From: Gammaproteobacteria bacterium
Lineage (GTDB): Bacteria > Pseudomonadota > Gammaproteobacteria > Burkholderiales > Burkholderiaceae_E
DNA: 5,313 nt
NCBI GenBank assembly: GCA_030425615.1
Contig: JAUIAI010000254.1
Location: 1-5,313, forward strand
Direction of reading: 5' to 3'
Shown here: piece after piece, positions 5,167 through 5,313 of the stretch
How the letters are laid out: each line of letters starts with the position of its first letter
How positions within the stretch are numbered: position 1 is the first letter of the stretch
The notes under the pieces: generated by a model
Databases searched by the model: none
The model's input: the letters and a program-made list of their open reading frames with translations, nothing else
What the model was told of the DNA's origin: nothing
Program-made: the position numbers and the translations under genes

Positions 5167-5313
5167 TCAACTCTCCATCAGGGGTTTGGGGTCGTTCAGA
5201 TAGCGATCCTTGATCGCCGCGAGCGTCCAGTACGCCAGGCCGAGCAGCGGGCCGGTCGGGTTGTAGCCGAGGTTCTGCGGGAACAGGCTCGCACCGAAGA
5301 CGAACAGGTTGTG
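5167..5313 (-). CDS. GMC-family flavoprotein dehydrogenase, C-terminal 48 residues only
   Basis: The frame enters from the right edge and ends with TGA at 5167, one base before the cytochrome start. The visible residues contain the C-terminal GMC signature: HNLFVFGASLFPQN, then GYNPTGPLLGLAYW, then AAIKDRYL. In this family the segment closes the FAD-binding domain, and the Asn of NPT is usually part of the active site. The members that sit beside cytochrome c genes are membrane- or periplasm-facing alcohol, gluconate, fructose or sorbitol dehydrogenases; the substrate cannot be told from this fragment. It is the first visible gene of a three-gene leftward operon, and a small third (gamma) subunit or further genes would be expected beyond the right edge. 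Confidence 0.88.
   Translation of the reverse strand, partial: HNLFVFGASLFPQNLGYNPTGPLLGLAYWTLAAIKDRYLNDPKPLMES
5171..5176 (-). promoter_or_regulatory. Ribosome binding site of the dihaem cytochrome gene
   Basis: GGAGAG on the minus strand, with its GGAG core seven bases before the ATG at 5165. It lies within the last codons of the upstream dehydrogenase gene and confirms the start. Confidence 0.6.

Noticed and set aside
3939..5213. A 424-codon plus-strand open frame opposite the cytochrome genes
   Set aside because: It is antisense to two proteins with intact CXXCH motifs and signal peptides; the translation is Arg/Gly/Ala-rich shadow sequence.

Overview
The window is GC-rich (roughly two thirds G+C) with strongly GC-biased third codon positions. 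Its gene content (a Tat-type NrtA/NtrB nitrate-family ABC transporter, a GMC dehydrogenase with c-type cytochromes) suggests a proteobacterium, most likely a betaproteobacterium of the Burkholderiales type. That placement is inferred from protein character, not from a marker gene. There are no tRNA, rRNA, CRISPR or transposase sequences that I can recognise.

Layout. Positions 1-2143 (minus strand) hold the start of an ABC importer operon. It consists of an NrtA/CmpA-family substrate-binding protein with a Tat-like signal (773-2143), followed after 107 bases by a permease of the NtrB type (665 down to 1, cut by the window edge). Upstream of nrtA lies an unusually AT-rich intergenic island with a near-consensus sigma-54 promoter (2192-2209). 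Two inverted repeats sit about 77 and 97 bases upstream of the predicted start, where an enhancer-binding activator would be expected. Positions 2144-2637 otherwise contain only short repeats, hairpins and one doubtful small reading frame.

Positions 2638-3435 (plus strand) encode an exported pentapeptide-repeat protein with an uninterrupted run of 34 five-residue repeats, bracketed by a cysteine pair at each end. Converging on it, 3451-3651 (minus) encodes a 66-residue, highly charged, basic protein of unknown function with a good ribosome binding site.

Positions 3739-5313 (minus strand) are the end of a tightly packed redox operon: the C-terminus of a GMC-family flavoprotein dehydrogenase (5167-5313), a periplasmic dihaem cytochrome c (4167-5165) and a monohaem cytochrome c (3739-4170). 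The last gene overlaps its predecessor by ATGA. Together they look like a periplasmic or membrane-facing alcohol/sugar dehydrogenase that passes electrons through three haems. These haems are split over two polypeptides, whereas many characterised members carry them in one trihaem subunit.

Most of the window is ordinary metabolism and transport. The points most worth a second look are the sigma-54 promoter with paired inverted repeats, the Cys/His motif ahead of the Tat signal of NrtA, the cysteine-capped exported pentapeptide helix, and the split cytochrome arrangement.
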